64,000 nt of DNA from positions 21,476,002 through 21,540,001 of the forward strand of contig OY987242.1 in assembly GCA_963920765.1 (NCBI GenBank). The letters run 5' to 3'. Numbering within the stretch: position 1 is the first letter of the stretch; the number at the start of each line of letters is the position of its first letter. The notes below the pieces were generated by a model. It did not search any database. It was not told the DNA's origin and saw only the letters and a program-made list of their open reading frames with translations. Both the position numbers and the translations under genes were made by a program. Below, one piece after another: positions 23,554 to 35,460 of this stretch. This stretch comes from Ulota crispa. Its lineage: Eukaryota; Streptophyta; Bryopsida; Orthotrichales; Orthotrichaceae.

Positions 23554-24534
23554 TATTCACTTTGCTATGATTGAATGATATAAACCCCAAGTAAAGATTT
23601 TATGAAACAGGCCACTGATACGCAAGGAGACAAGCATGCGATTTCCAAGGGCAGCAGCACGATTCCAGTCAGCCAAGACTAAATTACCGAAAGAAAGTTC
23701 TATTTCTTGGACGGGCAGTTCAAAGTCCAACGAGGCTCCTGCAAATACATTCATCCATCCATCCATCAGAACTCTCAGAACTACATCCAGACATGGATGA
23801 AAAATATTTGGCGACTAGGAAAAGCGCGGGTGTTGGTAGGGCCGAGATCTCCCTGCATCGTGGCGGTGAGACCCCACCATTCACACTTCGGGTTTGCTTC
23901 CCGGGCGGTGCGCGACCGCAGCTGATCACCATCCCCACGCAATAAAATCTCACTCCTCTTCCCATTCCAGCACACACTTTGCTTTGGCACACTACAACCG
24001 CGGTAACTTAAGATTCACAGTAGTTTTTGAATCCGTGAAAGCGTCCTCCTGCCGCAAAGGATTCACCTCGCACACAGAGTATGAACCATGCGTCACCGTT
24101 TGTGAGATTCATGGCCGCGTTGTTGCTGTAGTCTTGACTCAGCTGTTGCATTGCTGACAAGGCGCCGTCACGTGGAGTTCATTCAAACTCGCCGCCAGCT
24201 CTAGAGGGCCATCGTCAAGCCGTTCGGTGATGTTCTTATCGTCTTTGTTGCTGCTTGCTTAGTTGAATAGCTTTGGCCCTAGTTTGCAGGCCTGTTCAGC
24301 CGGTTCATCGGAGCTACGGGACCACTCCAATTTGAATAAAGGATGCACAAGCAGTTGTGAAGGGAGGAGAGAGTACACGCGGCTCTGCCTCTTCTGTCGA
24401 CACTAGTCGTGGCCACTTTGCATTGTTGCTGTACGCAGCAGCTCTCAATTCACTGAGCGAGAGGAGCGATTTGAGAGGAGGTCGAACTGAGAGAGCGCTG
24501 GCGTAGAAGAGCGTGAGCACCGTTGTCCATCGCC
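23554..24534 (+). promoter_or_regulatory. Promoter and leader region of the PGK gene
   Basis: About 1 kb of GC-richer sequence leading to the start at 24535. A G-box lies at 24169-24174. There is no obvious TATA box close to the start. The overlapping short ORFs on both strands (23557-24157) are typical noise in GC-rich DNA. Confidence 0.45.
24169..24174. promoter_or_regulatory. G-box (CACGTG)
   Basis: CACGTG about 360 bases before the PGK-like start codon. G-boxes bind bZIP/bHLH factors in light- and stress-responsive plant promoters. The site is visible; its use here is inference. Confidence 0.4.
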
Positions 24535-26637
24535 ATGGCGCCTTACGTGCCCGGGGATCACATGAGCGTTGGACAGATGAGGGTGGGATATAGCGTGGAC
24601 GAAGGCGCCATGGAGTGTGTGAATTTAGACCCGCGCTTGCCGTTGCTGCAGCACGCTGATCTCAGAGACAAGGTGGTGCTCCTCCGTGTCGACCACAACG
24701 TCGTGAAGCGAGGTACTGCTGTCGTTTTTTCACCATGACAGTCTCTCCTTCCAACTCGGTTACGGTCCCCTGCTTACAATTTCACTGCTGAGTAGATTTG
24801 CTTCGGCATCTGTGATGAAACAGAGTGGTAGTGGTAGTGCTCGCGCTCTTTTTGCTTTTTGAAATAATGGAGCTGCTGCGCTGATCTTTGTGAATTCTTC
24901 AAAAGGCAGAATTTGATAGAGATTTCTTAGTTGCAATCAGATTGGAAGATATTCCGCAGTTGTTACTGGATAGTGAAAGAAGTTTTACATTTTTGTTGCA
25001 GTGAATTTGTGGTCAGCGAAAGAGAGTATTAGTATTACGACTTGTGAGATATTTGGCTTGGATGATTCGGCTGCTGTGATGAAGCAGCGCGAGCTGACAC
25101 TTTTCTGCCGTTCAGGAAAAATTTCGGACCAATACCGAATCGATGTGACGCTGGCGACAATGTACAACATTATCGAGCGAGGAGGGAGGCCGATCATCAT
25201 GACGCACATCAATCGCCCTTACGATAAGAAAACCAAGACGCTTGCTGTGAAGAAGGACGACTCCGTGGACGCGGTGGTGGCCTACTTGCAACGCAAGCTG
25301 CGTATCAAGTTCGCTGTCCCGCAATTTCACGTGACGGAGAACGAAGGCATTCACGACATCGACACGTCCATCAACTGGCTCATCCAAGACCTCCGCGCTC
25401 GCAAGATCGGTGGCATCTACTTGCCGAACACCCGCTGGTTCGCGGGCGAGGAAGACAAGGGCGTGAACATGGAGCGATTTGTGGTGCAACTGGCTGGACT
25501 CGCTGATGTGTTCGTGAACGACGCCTTCGGCTCTTGGCAGCCGCACGCTTCCACTTATCACATTACGAAATACTTGCCTTCCTATGCTGGCTTGTGCATG
25601 CAGGTGCTGCTCGCCTCCTCTGTTTCTTCGCGATTTTTTTCGGAGACGTTTCCGGCATAGCCATTTCGGTAGAACAATTCTTTATGAGAGGCATATTTGA
25701 ATTTTTTTGCGAAGTTCTTATCTTTCTTCACCGGTTTGTGCATGTAGGATTGCTCGTCTCCTTTGTTTTGATGCTTCCTCCGGGAATTATCCTGTTCTGC
25801 CATTGTTCTGAATGCGTGAGAATCTTGCAGGCGGAGCTTTCTCACGTGAGGGAAGTGCTGGAGCCGAAGCTCCCGTTTGTCGCCGTGGTGGCCGGGTCGA
25901 AGTACGACACCAAGATCGGTCCCTTGACGGAGATGTATAAAAAAGTCGACAAACTGATTCTCGGCGGCATCATCTACAACACGTTCCTATGCGCGAAATA
26001 CAACGTCAGAATGAAAGGCGTGGAGGAGTCCGACATCGAGTTAGCCAAGGGGCTGGTCCAACAGGACAAGGTGGAGAAGAAGATCCTAGAGCTTCCGATG
26101 ATCGTGGAGACCGATACACTCGCCGGCCGCTTTGAAGGTCAATTCCGCACCATCAAAGTGGCGGATTTCAAGGAAGGCGATCAATACGGCTTCGTCGTGG
26201 ACGTCGATCCCGCCTCATTCGAAGCCCCCGAGGTCCAGCAGGTGCTCTCCTCCGCCAAAACGATCTTCGTGAACGCCGTCATGGGCATGATGCCGGCCTT
26301 CTGGCACGGCACAAGCAAGATGGACGAAGCCATCGACCGCAACACGTCGGCGCAGAAGTTCTTCGGTGGCGGTGACACGCTTCAAGAATTCAAGAGCTTG
26401 TGGCCGGGGCTGTACCAAGCGGCACTGGACAGCGCCAAATATTATCTCTTCACAGGAGGCGGCACGGTGTTGAAGGTGCTGGAAGAAGGTGACCCCTTCG
26501 GCTTGCCTACGGTGAAAGCGCTCATCGAGAACGGCGAGCAGTATGGCTACGGCCTCCAGAACGGCGAGCAGTATCATGGCTCAGACCTCCAGAACGGCAG
26601 CAGAAACCGCGCCTCTTCTTTTCTCCGCCATTTGTGA
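24535..26637 (+). CDS. Divergent phosphoglycerate kinase (3 exons, 490 aa)
   Basis: Exons 24535-24712, 25116-25603 and 25831-26637 join in frame through GT-AG introns. Conserved PGK features are RVDHN (residues 51-55), Arg67, T-H-I-N-R-P (89-94), N-T-R in YLPNTRW, VNDAFG (193-198), GSKYDTK with both lysines (246, 250), GGGDT (401-405) and TGGG (430-433). PGK transfers phosphate between 1,3-bisphosphoglycerate and ADP in glycolysis and carbon fixation. Differences from ordinary PGK: the usual AHRAHAS after VNDAFG reads SWQPHAS, losing a substrate-contacting arginine; RVDFNVP reads RVDHNVV; and the WNGPxGVFE loop is replaced by VNAVMGMMPAFW. No transit peptide is evident, so cytosolic is my guess. 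The C-terminal ~36 residues hold a duplicated NGEQY...LQNG tail. An AATAAA lies at 26745. Codons are GC-rich compared with neighbours. Confidence 0.9.
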
Positions 26638-27340
26638 ATAACACAGCACCTCGTTCAAATTATGCACATCACACTATTCTTACACATTCCACTTCAATTT
26701 TGGTGCTGATTCTCAGCACAATCCGAACTCTTTATATACCATTTAATAAACTCCAATTTGTATGTATTCTTCTTTTGAGGTCCTATACGGATCAATTTAT
26801 TTGAATCGCGTTCTCGTTGCTGTGTTCTCACTGCGAAGGTGGCGATTCCGCGTTTTTAGGGTTCATATGAGTCGTCGTTTGCTGATGCAGATGGCTTAGT
26901 TGCTGTCTTTTCTCTGTGACGAGCGCGCATGCTCGCTGCTGCTCCGGCGGCTGTGGTAATCCTTTATTGTCCCACAATCTCTTGAAAGCCTTCAGGGAGA
27001 GTTCCCGTGAGATGTATGGCCTTAATGCGATCTTTTCCATCAAACGCTCCTTCTCGGCCTTTGTGAAGTCCTGTACAATATGACGCTTGAGGTAGCGTTA
27101 ATTGTATTAGTTCGTCGTTAGTCTTGTTTTATGCATTTGACGTTTTTCTGCTCCTGCGATCTACAATACATTCCGAGTGTTCCTTTGCTTGTAACAACTC
27201 TGGATCTCTCACAGTTCTGGATCTTTGTATAGTCGTCGCCATAGTGCTCCGGTAGACTTTGCTTTGACACGCTTCCAGCGAGAGTTCCATCACATCCTTC
27301 GTGCAAGCTGCGACATGGTCATTGAGCAGAAACAATCGAA
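26638..27340. other. PGK 3' UTR and short intergenic region
   Basis: About 700 bases between two co-directional genes. The first ~120 bases are probably PGK 3' UTR; the rest must hold the promoter and leader of the flagellar-type gene. No clear core promoter motif. Confidence 0.4.
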
Positions 27341-30300
27341 ATGTCGCAGCCAAGGAAGACTCGCGGTGGCGATCCGAAGTCGTACGCAGACCTGTGTGAG
27401 AATTGTGAGCCGATGCTAAGTGGCAGCACTTCAAAATTAAGCCAGGTACGTTGCGATCGGCAATTTTCGTAATCCAAATCTGTGCTCACAAAGTGGCAAT
27501 CTCGATAGCAAATCATTTCAAAGCCTTTGAACGGGGAGTACAGATTTTCTAGTTTCACGAGTGTTGTTTGAAATTGTGATTTTAGCCGGTTCAGTTTGAA
27601 AACCTCGGGAAAATGACCGATGCAACTTCTTTATCACTTGCTATTGCATTATGTTACCTAATAAAAATTGCGGAATGGCAATGGACGAAATCCAAACGAT
27701 TTGCGAAAGCCGAAGCTCGAATCTGAGACGTTGCGATTTGCTCCAGGACAGTAATTCAATCTGCTAAGAGGAAATAAAAATTTTCGCAGGGAACATTGGG
27801 GAGCGATGCAGCTTCCATGGAACAAAAAGAAAATCTCGGTAATGCACGAATCATACCGTATCAATCTGCTCCTCTCGTTCTCGCTTTGCCAGGCTTTTCG
27901 TTTTTTCGTAACATTCTTTAGAGTCAGAACGATAGGGTTTGGATTCTTGGCCTTAAGAATGTTATTCGCGTGTTGCCATAGAGAATCTGGATATTGATGA
28001 CCGGAGAGTCCTGTTAGCCATCACCGTTGAAATTGAGGACGGATGCGTGGAGCATATCCAGTTGAAAGAAGGCGATTCTGCCGAAGCGGTGGCCATGAAG
28101 TTCTGTCGAGATCACGCTCTTCCCGAACAATTCGTCGCACCGCTCACAGAGCATATTGTCAGCAATATCATCAGTATAAGGTGCCGGCCAGTTCCTTGCT
28201 CCTTGGGAGTCAATCTATTCAAAGCCAGGTCTCAGGATTTTGGCACAAATTTCGTACAATCAGCAATTCTGGTAGTTTTTTTTCCTACTTTTTTTGTCAT
28301 TTGCAGCAAGGAAGACAGCGACATCGTATTCCATTCTCAAGAGCAACCGTTGTCCGATTTCGAGAACTCGACTGTGCATGGCGGTGCTCCTTACAGTCCG
28401 GTACAGCACGGCTCCGACGTTGTGGATTCGGTGCCCAAGCCTCGAGATTACCAGAGCCGACCCGAGAGTCGCCCTGTCACTGCGGAGACGAGCGCTCTGA
28501 TCGCACGGCGTGAGCATCGAAGCCACACGGATTCTCCATTTATGGCGTCACAGAAAATCAACAGGAACCAAGGGACTGGTCGACAATACTTCGACGATAT
28601 GAAGCCGAAGCGGGGGAAAACCCGGCGGAAGAAATGTCGGAAGAAAGTCTCGGAACGCTTGATCGCTCCAACCATCACCAGCATGGCCAAATCCGGGGCA
28701 CTTGACAGAGAGAGACCGCGAACTCCTCGTTTGAATCGGCCTCTTTCCGAGCCAGCGGTAAATATCCACAAAGCCTGAATCCTACAAGCTCTGTTTTGTG
28801 AAAATGAACAAACATATAGCAATCGTCGTTAACCAGAAACAATCAAAGCATTCGTAGCCAGAGTACTGAGATTTATGGCGTTATTTTCAACAGAAAGCTG
28901 TATACATGCGGTTGTACACGGATTGGATACGGCACGAGCATCGGTCAAGAGATGAGGTTAAACGCCAGAAGGCTGTGTATCAGGAGACTGTTGTGAGAAG
29001 AAGAATGGGCCTTTCTAAGGTAAATATAACGTCCTTCGTCGGTAATGAAAAAAATTCTAGTTCATTTGCTTTGTTATAACTTCAGCGACACGGGGGGTAT
29101 GGCAATGCTGTGGACTTTTTTAATTTCTGAGATTCACAGGCTTGTAAAGTTTTGATAAAAACGTGGTCTGCGAAGAGTTTCATGCATCTCAAACATTCCA
29201 TGAACGTAGTGAATCAGACTACCTGGAGATTGACACGCGTGCGTGGAAAGATAGCGAAACAGTATAAGAACTATGGAGAGCTTTTGTACGCCGAAGGCCT
29301 TACAATGAGACAGAATCACTTGAAGGCCATTTGTGATAAGCAGAATGATGATGCAGCGAGGGAGATGGCTGAAGTTACCTTGAAGCCCGAGATCAGGTCC
29401 GTGAAATCTGCATATTGTCAAGGGGAATTAGAGGAGTTGGCCGTTTCACGCTCCTCAATTCAGTGTGTTGCTCATCCTGATAAATTCTCCTCAAGTTTCT
29501 ACGTTGAGCATCTTGGACCAAACTTTTAAGGTGTCTGACACAACGACAACTTTAACTGGTCGGCAAATAGGGGCAGAAGGTGTCAGATTCTTGTCAATTT
29601 CCATGTCAAAATATCTGCACCAGTTTCTTATCTGGTCTATATGTCTACACTGTGAAGCAAACGAGCAAAGAACATAAAAAGAGGAGTAGGTCAAGTTTGG
29701 AGTAGGCTTCAGAACGACGACAAACCAAAGCAGGACCAACTTCAAGAGCTTCGACAAGAGGTACGTTTACTTACCAAAAGAATCTTGAATTCCTTGAGCG
29801 ATCGTAGACTCCAATGCACGTTCATGAATCACAGAACATCATTTGCAAATGTGAAGTATCTTAAGACATCCTATCCACCAAAACCATCGTACGTTGAATG
29901 TTTTATTGCTTCATTTTCTTAATTCTTAACACATTCTCATTGGAATCTCAATACATACTGATAGTCTATCTATGTGATAGAGTTTTCCTTTTGAGGAATT
30001 TAAGTGCACCCTATTTTTTCTTCCACATGGTTGCAATCTTGAGTGGACAGCTCCAAGGGATGAGACCCCGTGTTTATGTGGTGTATGCAAAAGGTATGGG
30101 AGGCGAAGCTCATGGAGTGCACTTTCAAACCTCGAATTAATCATAAATGGAAATACGAAGGTCCGGACCAGTATGGTGACCAAGACTATAGTAATCGATT
30201 TGAACAGCTATTTCTAGATGCTGAGAGCCGCAGGCGCCGTCGAGCACAGTACATGCAGTGGTATCCTGAGGGGTTAGCCATCTCCTAAATTTTGGTCATT

Positions 30301-33300
30301 CTTATCACATCATGACTTTGGAACTCTATCATTTTGCTATCATGGAGCCCATTAGCTAGATTCTCCTGGTGCCTTGTGAGCCAAGTTTACGGTCATCAGC
30401 AAGTTTAATATCTCTATTCTATTTCCAATCTCATTGTCATATTAGCCGAAGAGCTCCCAATATCATTTACAAGGTAATGAGTGGGCTCGGCAGAGTGACG
30501 TTCATGCCATGTATCAACAAAGGTTTGCCGTATTTGGCGTCGTTGCAAGAGGATTGGCAGCTGGAACGTTCGGTCTTTCACAGACTCTTGGAAAACGCTT
30601 CGAGAATCATCGAGAAGAAGGAAATGCAGGAGAAAATAGCACATAGGCCATTGGATCCACGTTCTGGTCGAGCGCTGTATAAACCCCTCACAGGTCGTAA
30701 ACCGATTAATGTAAGCAACCTATATTCCACTAGTTGATAAATAGCAAACTTTCTGTAGTAAAGACCAATTTCGGTTTTCACGAAGCTAACACTTCCCTGG
30801 TTTTAAGGTCAAGGGTGTACATTTAGGTCCATCGTACCAATGCCATAAGTCTAAATACCCTGAATGTTTTCATTTGGACTATCTATTCGCAGGAGAGAAA
30901 CCCAGTGCATTTGCCTATTGGAGAATACCTGTACAAAATGAAATCCGATTTCGATGTTAAAATCAAGACTTTAGTTGCAAGAGATTCCCAATTGAAGAAA
31001 GAACAAGCTCAATGCCGGTATGTTGGACCGACGTCCCAAAGGTTACTCCGACGTCTTAAAGAGCGTGGTTTCAAGCAAATTTTTGATATCCTGGATGACA
31101 ACAAGGTTTTTTCTCTAGCTTGCTAAAGTTTTGTTAGTATGTGAGAATTTGTGTTTGTCATCACAATTTTTGTTCTGACCAATATCGACTTCATTGTGGA
31201 ATTCCTTGAATCTTCTCGTTGAAAACGACTGACTTTTGTGTCCTATCTTTTTGGTGTTTGCTCTCTAGGACGGCATTGTGGACCTTAGCACCGCCAAAGT
31301 TGATCGCTTAAATAAAGACGTGGTCGAAGATCTCACCCGACTGATGGGATCCATTGAAGGCGAAGATAAGAAACTAGATTTTGACCGTTTCGTGAAACTG
31401 ATGGTTGCTGCTGAGGTATAATCTTGACTTCTTCCCTAAATTGATCCTAATGTCCTCGAGCATGCCTACCAACATTAAAAAAATACCAAAAATTGAGAGA
31501 AAAGTAGGAACAAGATTGGATCCTGCAGCTTTAATTCACACTAACGGGTGGTTCGTACTATGTCCCACATCCCATGTATGTCGCACCTCAACGGAGATCC
31601 TAGCTTTGTTGAGGTATGAAGGCCAACAAGAAACATTGAACAAAGCCTCAAATATATCTCAGCTGATAAAACTTGGGCTTTAAGTTGGCTTTCCATTTTG
31701 CCTCAATCCAACTCTTGAGCAAAGTTTCACCTTCTTAGCACCAAAATTTCCAAAAAGTGTTACCATGTAGGCAATTCTAAATTAATTGGCACAAGAAACG
31801 AGGACATTGTGAATTGCCAAGCACCCAATTTTTAGCTCACAACCAATTCAATCATTAAATTTCAATTAAACTTGGGATGTGGGACATAAGAGTGAATTAT
31901 TCTTAAGAAGCTAGTGTAATCATAATGATGCAGAGCAAATATCATAGCGGCCAACAAGTGCATCTAGGTTTAAAACACAAGATACATGGTGGTGACAGTG
32001 ATTGGCCCTTCCAATCGAAGATGGACCCGTTGTCACAAAGTCTTGCAACAAAGAGGCGAAAATTCACGTAAGCCTCTATGTCCAATAAAAGGGGAGTAAG
32101 AAATTTTCTCTTGCCATATCCTTCTCTCATATTTTTCAAACATTTACAAACAAGCATCAAAAGCATAGGTGTTATCAGATGATTGATTTAGTTTTTTGAG
32201 CAGCAGAAGTTGTATCGTAAGCTTACAATCACATATTTGATGAAATACCACGTCAACGGATTTCCTTGCACATGACAGCACACACAATGAATGGTACAAA
32301 CTCATCATTGCGGAATTGGTCATGAGGCAAAAAAAGCTGGAAGAGTGGAGGAAGGAAAGACAGAAAAAGGAGATGGCCCAGTGTCTTTTTAAGCCTGAGC
32401 TGGTCAGCGCTCAAAGGGCCAGAAAGGTACACTCATTCAACCTTCTCTAACCCCCCTACACTTTGCACATTCTATGTATATCCTCAGAGTCTGTTACGTG
32501 AACTCAACTTCCATATGTCAAATTGTGAACACGTGGAATTAGAGAGGCGAGGGTACTTCCACTCCCCCGATGTCTTGTAAGGAGCGGTCTACACTTGTGT
32601 CCCACGTCTCAACTTTGGAAGTCCGAGCAATCCCAACTTTATTGTACAATAAAGCACAAAAAACATTCTAAAGAAAACCTTGAATATGCACAAAAGTTAG
32701 TGGGGGAATTGGATCTGTATTTGCTGCACACAACTCTTCAAGCAAAGGCCCCTCTTCTTGATGCCACAAATATTTGAAAGGTGTTGTTATGTAAGATACT
32801 TCTAATTGGACCAGGATTCGAGACATAAGGGGTAGTCACACCTTCTTTCACCCCGTTCTCTGTGAAAGCCGCTTAGGGCAAAAAGGGGTCACGTCCCTAA
32901 ACCTGCCAAAGGCGGTTTAGTACATGAAGTTTGTGAAAACGGTCGGTATGGAGTAGTGATATACTCCGTACAAAAATGAGTTGAGCACTCGTCTGTAAAG
33001 GCCTTCACTATGGGAGCTCTAGCCTCATGTCTTTAATCTTTCATCCTGTTCTCAACCTTCAAAGAATGGGATTGTGACACACTCTCTTTGATTTATGGAG
33101 GTTCTATTTTTTGAAGGTCAAGAAGTTTTTTTTTCACCTCAAGAGGAGAAGAATGGGTGTGAAGAAGATTTAGCACTTGAAGTTTTTACCCATGTGTGTC
33201 TATATTTCACCTCTCTCTTCTTGCTTTCACCCTCCTTGTAGTTGGAGACCTTGATTAAGTGTGTGAATGCAACTTGCGTTTTTACTACATCATCATTTTT

Positions 33301-35460
33301 TGGTAAACTCATTCCCCATTCTCCACCGCCCATAAAAGAGAAATTACACCTTGTTCATGCAAAAGTGCTCCCATTGGCTCCTCTTTTCACTCCACAACTT
33401 CTCATTCTTCACAAAATTTTGATTCTCGGAAAAGGTGTGACAACCCTGTAGTGTGAGTTGCCTCGTCCCAACTTTCACCTCTCCACCAACCAGATTCCAA
33501 AATCCCAGTGTAAATACCATCAATTATGTGTTGAGAAATCTTACGTACGATTATGCTTACAACAGTATGGATATGCTAATTGCAATGTGGTTGTCTTAAG
33601 CGTGCTAAAAATGCCTTGTCCAGGCATGGGAAAAGCTCACAGTGAGAAATGGTTGCAGGCTGTTGAATGTGATGTTAGTAACGTGGAGAGTACCTACGGT
33701 GGTGGGAGCATCAGTGAGACAATTAGCAACATCATTGAGAAAGTACAGCAAGAATTTCATGGGTTTTATTTCAAAGATGAACATCAAGGGCCTGGTAAGT
33801 TTTTATTTGACACGTTTCATCGTTGCACTCGGTTGCTCATGTTTTATATTTATCTCACTTCACCTATTTACCATATTTTTATGCATGAAAGTTCCTGGAT
33901 CTATTTTAACGGTAACTTGAATTGATTGTGACCTCAAACCCATTGTCAAATTAAAATCTCTTTGCCCTTCCAATTTTTTTGGAAAGGTCAACAAATCTTT
34001 TGTACATGACATGTTCATTCGTTCTAAATTGTTCAAAGTTCACAAATAGTTATCATGCCACAAGGCAAGGAGAAATTGAACGTTTTTTCAAATTGTGGTG
34101 AGGGAGATCCCTCAAGAGGAAGCTAGTCAATGTTCGGAGAATTTGGTTCTACGGGATGTGCATGACTTTGATATATTTTCTCAATTGCCCTGATTGGATA
34201 TACTCTAGATTTGCCTTCATAATCCAAGACTAGTTCAATAAGGCATCAATACTTACTTTTTTACACACAAGCAACAACTTTCATCAAGATTGTTCTTCTA
34301 AACACTTTACCTCAACTTGATGTTAAATGTTGAGTAACATGTTACATGGGGTGTCAAATTTAGGTCCTAAAACTCTAGATTCCAAATCATTACTTCTTTA
34401 GGTCTAGTTGGTAATTTAAAGAAAAAATATATGGTCATTAAAAGATTTAAGTGCACTAGGAACACCACATGATAGCTATTTAGCATCTCAACCATAAACT
34501 CCATACTTGGTAACAGTTGTATAAATTGAATTTGTCATTGTCCCTATTAAATGAGAGAATTGATATGTGCACACCTAGGGTTTGATATATGCAAAATAGG
34601 GTGGAAAGGTAAATTTTAGATATTCACCATCAACAATTTAGATTAGAACTACAAAGGAGCATACAATTAAACAACGCCCAATGGAAAAGTTCAGCTTTTC
34701 TTATAAACAAGGACAAAAGTAATAATTTGCTCCCTAACTAAGCTTTTCCACTAGGCATTGTTCAATTGTAACCTCCTCTAAATCCAAATCCAAATTCAGA
34801 TTTTTCAAATTCAACTTGTTGAAGGTAAATTTCTATAATTTACCACCTCCTGGGTGTGCACGTATCAATTCCCTTAAACAAATAAGGATACATTAATTCC
34901 TATTGATACCATATATAACATCTTTGTTAGTTGGCTGAGCTAATCAACTATGGTTTTTATAACTATTAGTGTCTTACATTTTGCTATTGCACACCGTAAC
35001 ACTTGCTATTACTTGAAAGTTGTTATAATGTAAATAAGTGACTTGCTTGTAAAATCCAATTCAAATAAACATAATACGCAACAAGAACTAAGCCAAGTCT
35101 AGTAGTAGACACTAAGAAAAAGAAGCACTTATTTGGATGATTTAGATGTTCAAAATATTGTAAATGACCTTGAGTATTAAGACATGAGAGAACAATTCTT
35201 TTTCATTGTTTGGTTGAAATGCAGAAAGTAGCCCTGAAGTGATGGCAATGCCTACACCATTGTCTCCATCTTCCTCGTTACGTGCTCTGGTTGTCAAAGG
35301 TATCAAAGGCACCTCAGTGGGTTCCACAATGAGCACCAGCACCAACGCAAAAAAGCTTAGTTATTCAACAGCGCAGCAAGATACCATATCAGAGTTGGAT
35401 GATCTGCCAAAGCCCAACAATCCAAAAGCAAGCATGTTTTTTGGCCTCATGGGGGCTTGA
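27341..35460 (+). CDS. Flagellar/ciliary-type protein with TF-x-P repeats and EF-hand (~14 exons, ~855 aa)
   Basis: Exons: 27341-27445, 27790-27838, 27982-28180, 28307-28757, 28894-29019, 29140-29396, 29706-29760, 30094-30272, 30446-30710, 30893-31105, 31269-31415, ~32279-32426, 33659-33794, 35225-35460. Frames close at every junction except into exon 12. Residues ~57-115 hold a compact domain (RRVLLAITVEIEDG ... EGDSAEAVAMKFCRDHALPE) of a kind I associate with cilium-related proteins. The middle is basic and helical with a repeated motif: VTLKPEI (~390), CTFKPRIN (~423), VTFMPCIN (~491), CLFKPEL (~716). A degenerate EF-hand loop, DDNKDGIVDLST (630-641), lacks the final Glu; a second EF-like unit follows. 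Such TF-x-P repeats occur in many flagellate proteins. An axonemal or basal-body role is inference. The closest named relative is not known to me. Confidence 0.75.
31556..31891. mobile_element. Intronic MITE-like element
   Basis: About 335 bp inside the intron between exons 11 and 12 of the flagellar-type gene. The ends CTATGTCCCACATCCCA and TGGGATGTGGGACATAAG are inverted complements. A diverged relative may occupy about 32590-32826 in the next intron (CTTGTGTCCCACGTCTC ... GAGACATAAGG). Confidence 0.6.
32827..33448. mobile_element. MITE-like element, family M7, intronic
   Basis: About 620 bp within the intron between exons 12 and 13. The ends GGGGTAGTCACACCTT and AAGGTGTGACAACCCT pair imperfectly. 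It shares termini and an internal ctcctcttt...ccacaacttctca block with 854-1289. Confidence 0.5.
34553..34873. mobile_element. MITE, GAATTGATATGTG family M6, intronic
   Basis: About 320 bp in the last intron of the flagellar-type gene. Left GAATTGATATGTGCACACC, right GGTGTGCACGTATCAATTC. The interior is related in inverted orientation to 60288-60690. Confidence 0.75.

Noticed and set aside
25112-25561. 149-codon minus-strand ORF opposite PGK exon 2, and similar ones at 26215-26577
   Set aside because: Antisense frames of GC-rich coding sequence; the plus strand has clear PGK motifs.
28043-28513. 156-codon plus-strand ORF in another frame over exons 3-4 of the flagellar-type gene
   Set aside because: Arg/Ser-rich frame shadow; the chosen frame is supported by splice phases and domain-like sequence.
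30470-30660. A second open frame reading NEWARQSDVHAMYQQRF within exon 9 of the flagellar-type gene
   Set aside because: It looked protein-like and suggested a frameshift, but the other frame is continuous from a good acceptor, carries the VTFMPCIN repeat and matches the phase of both neighbours.
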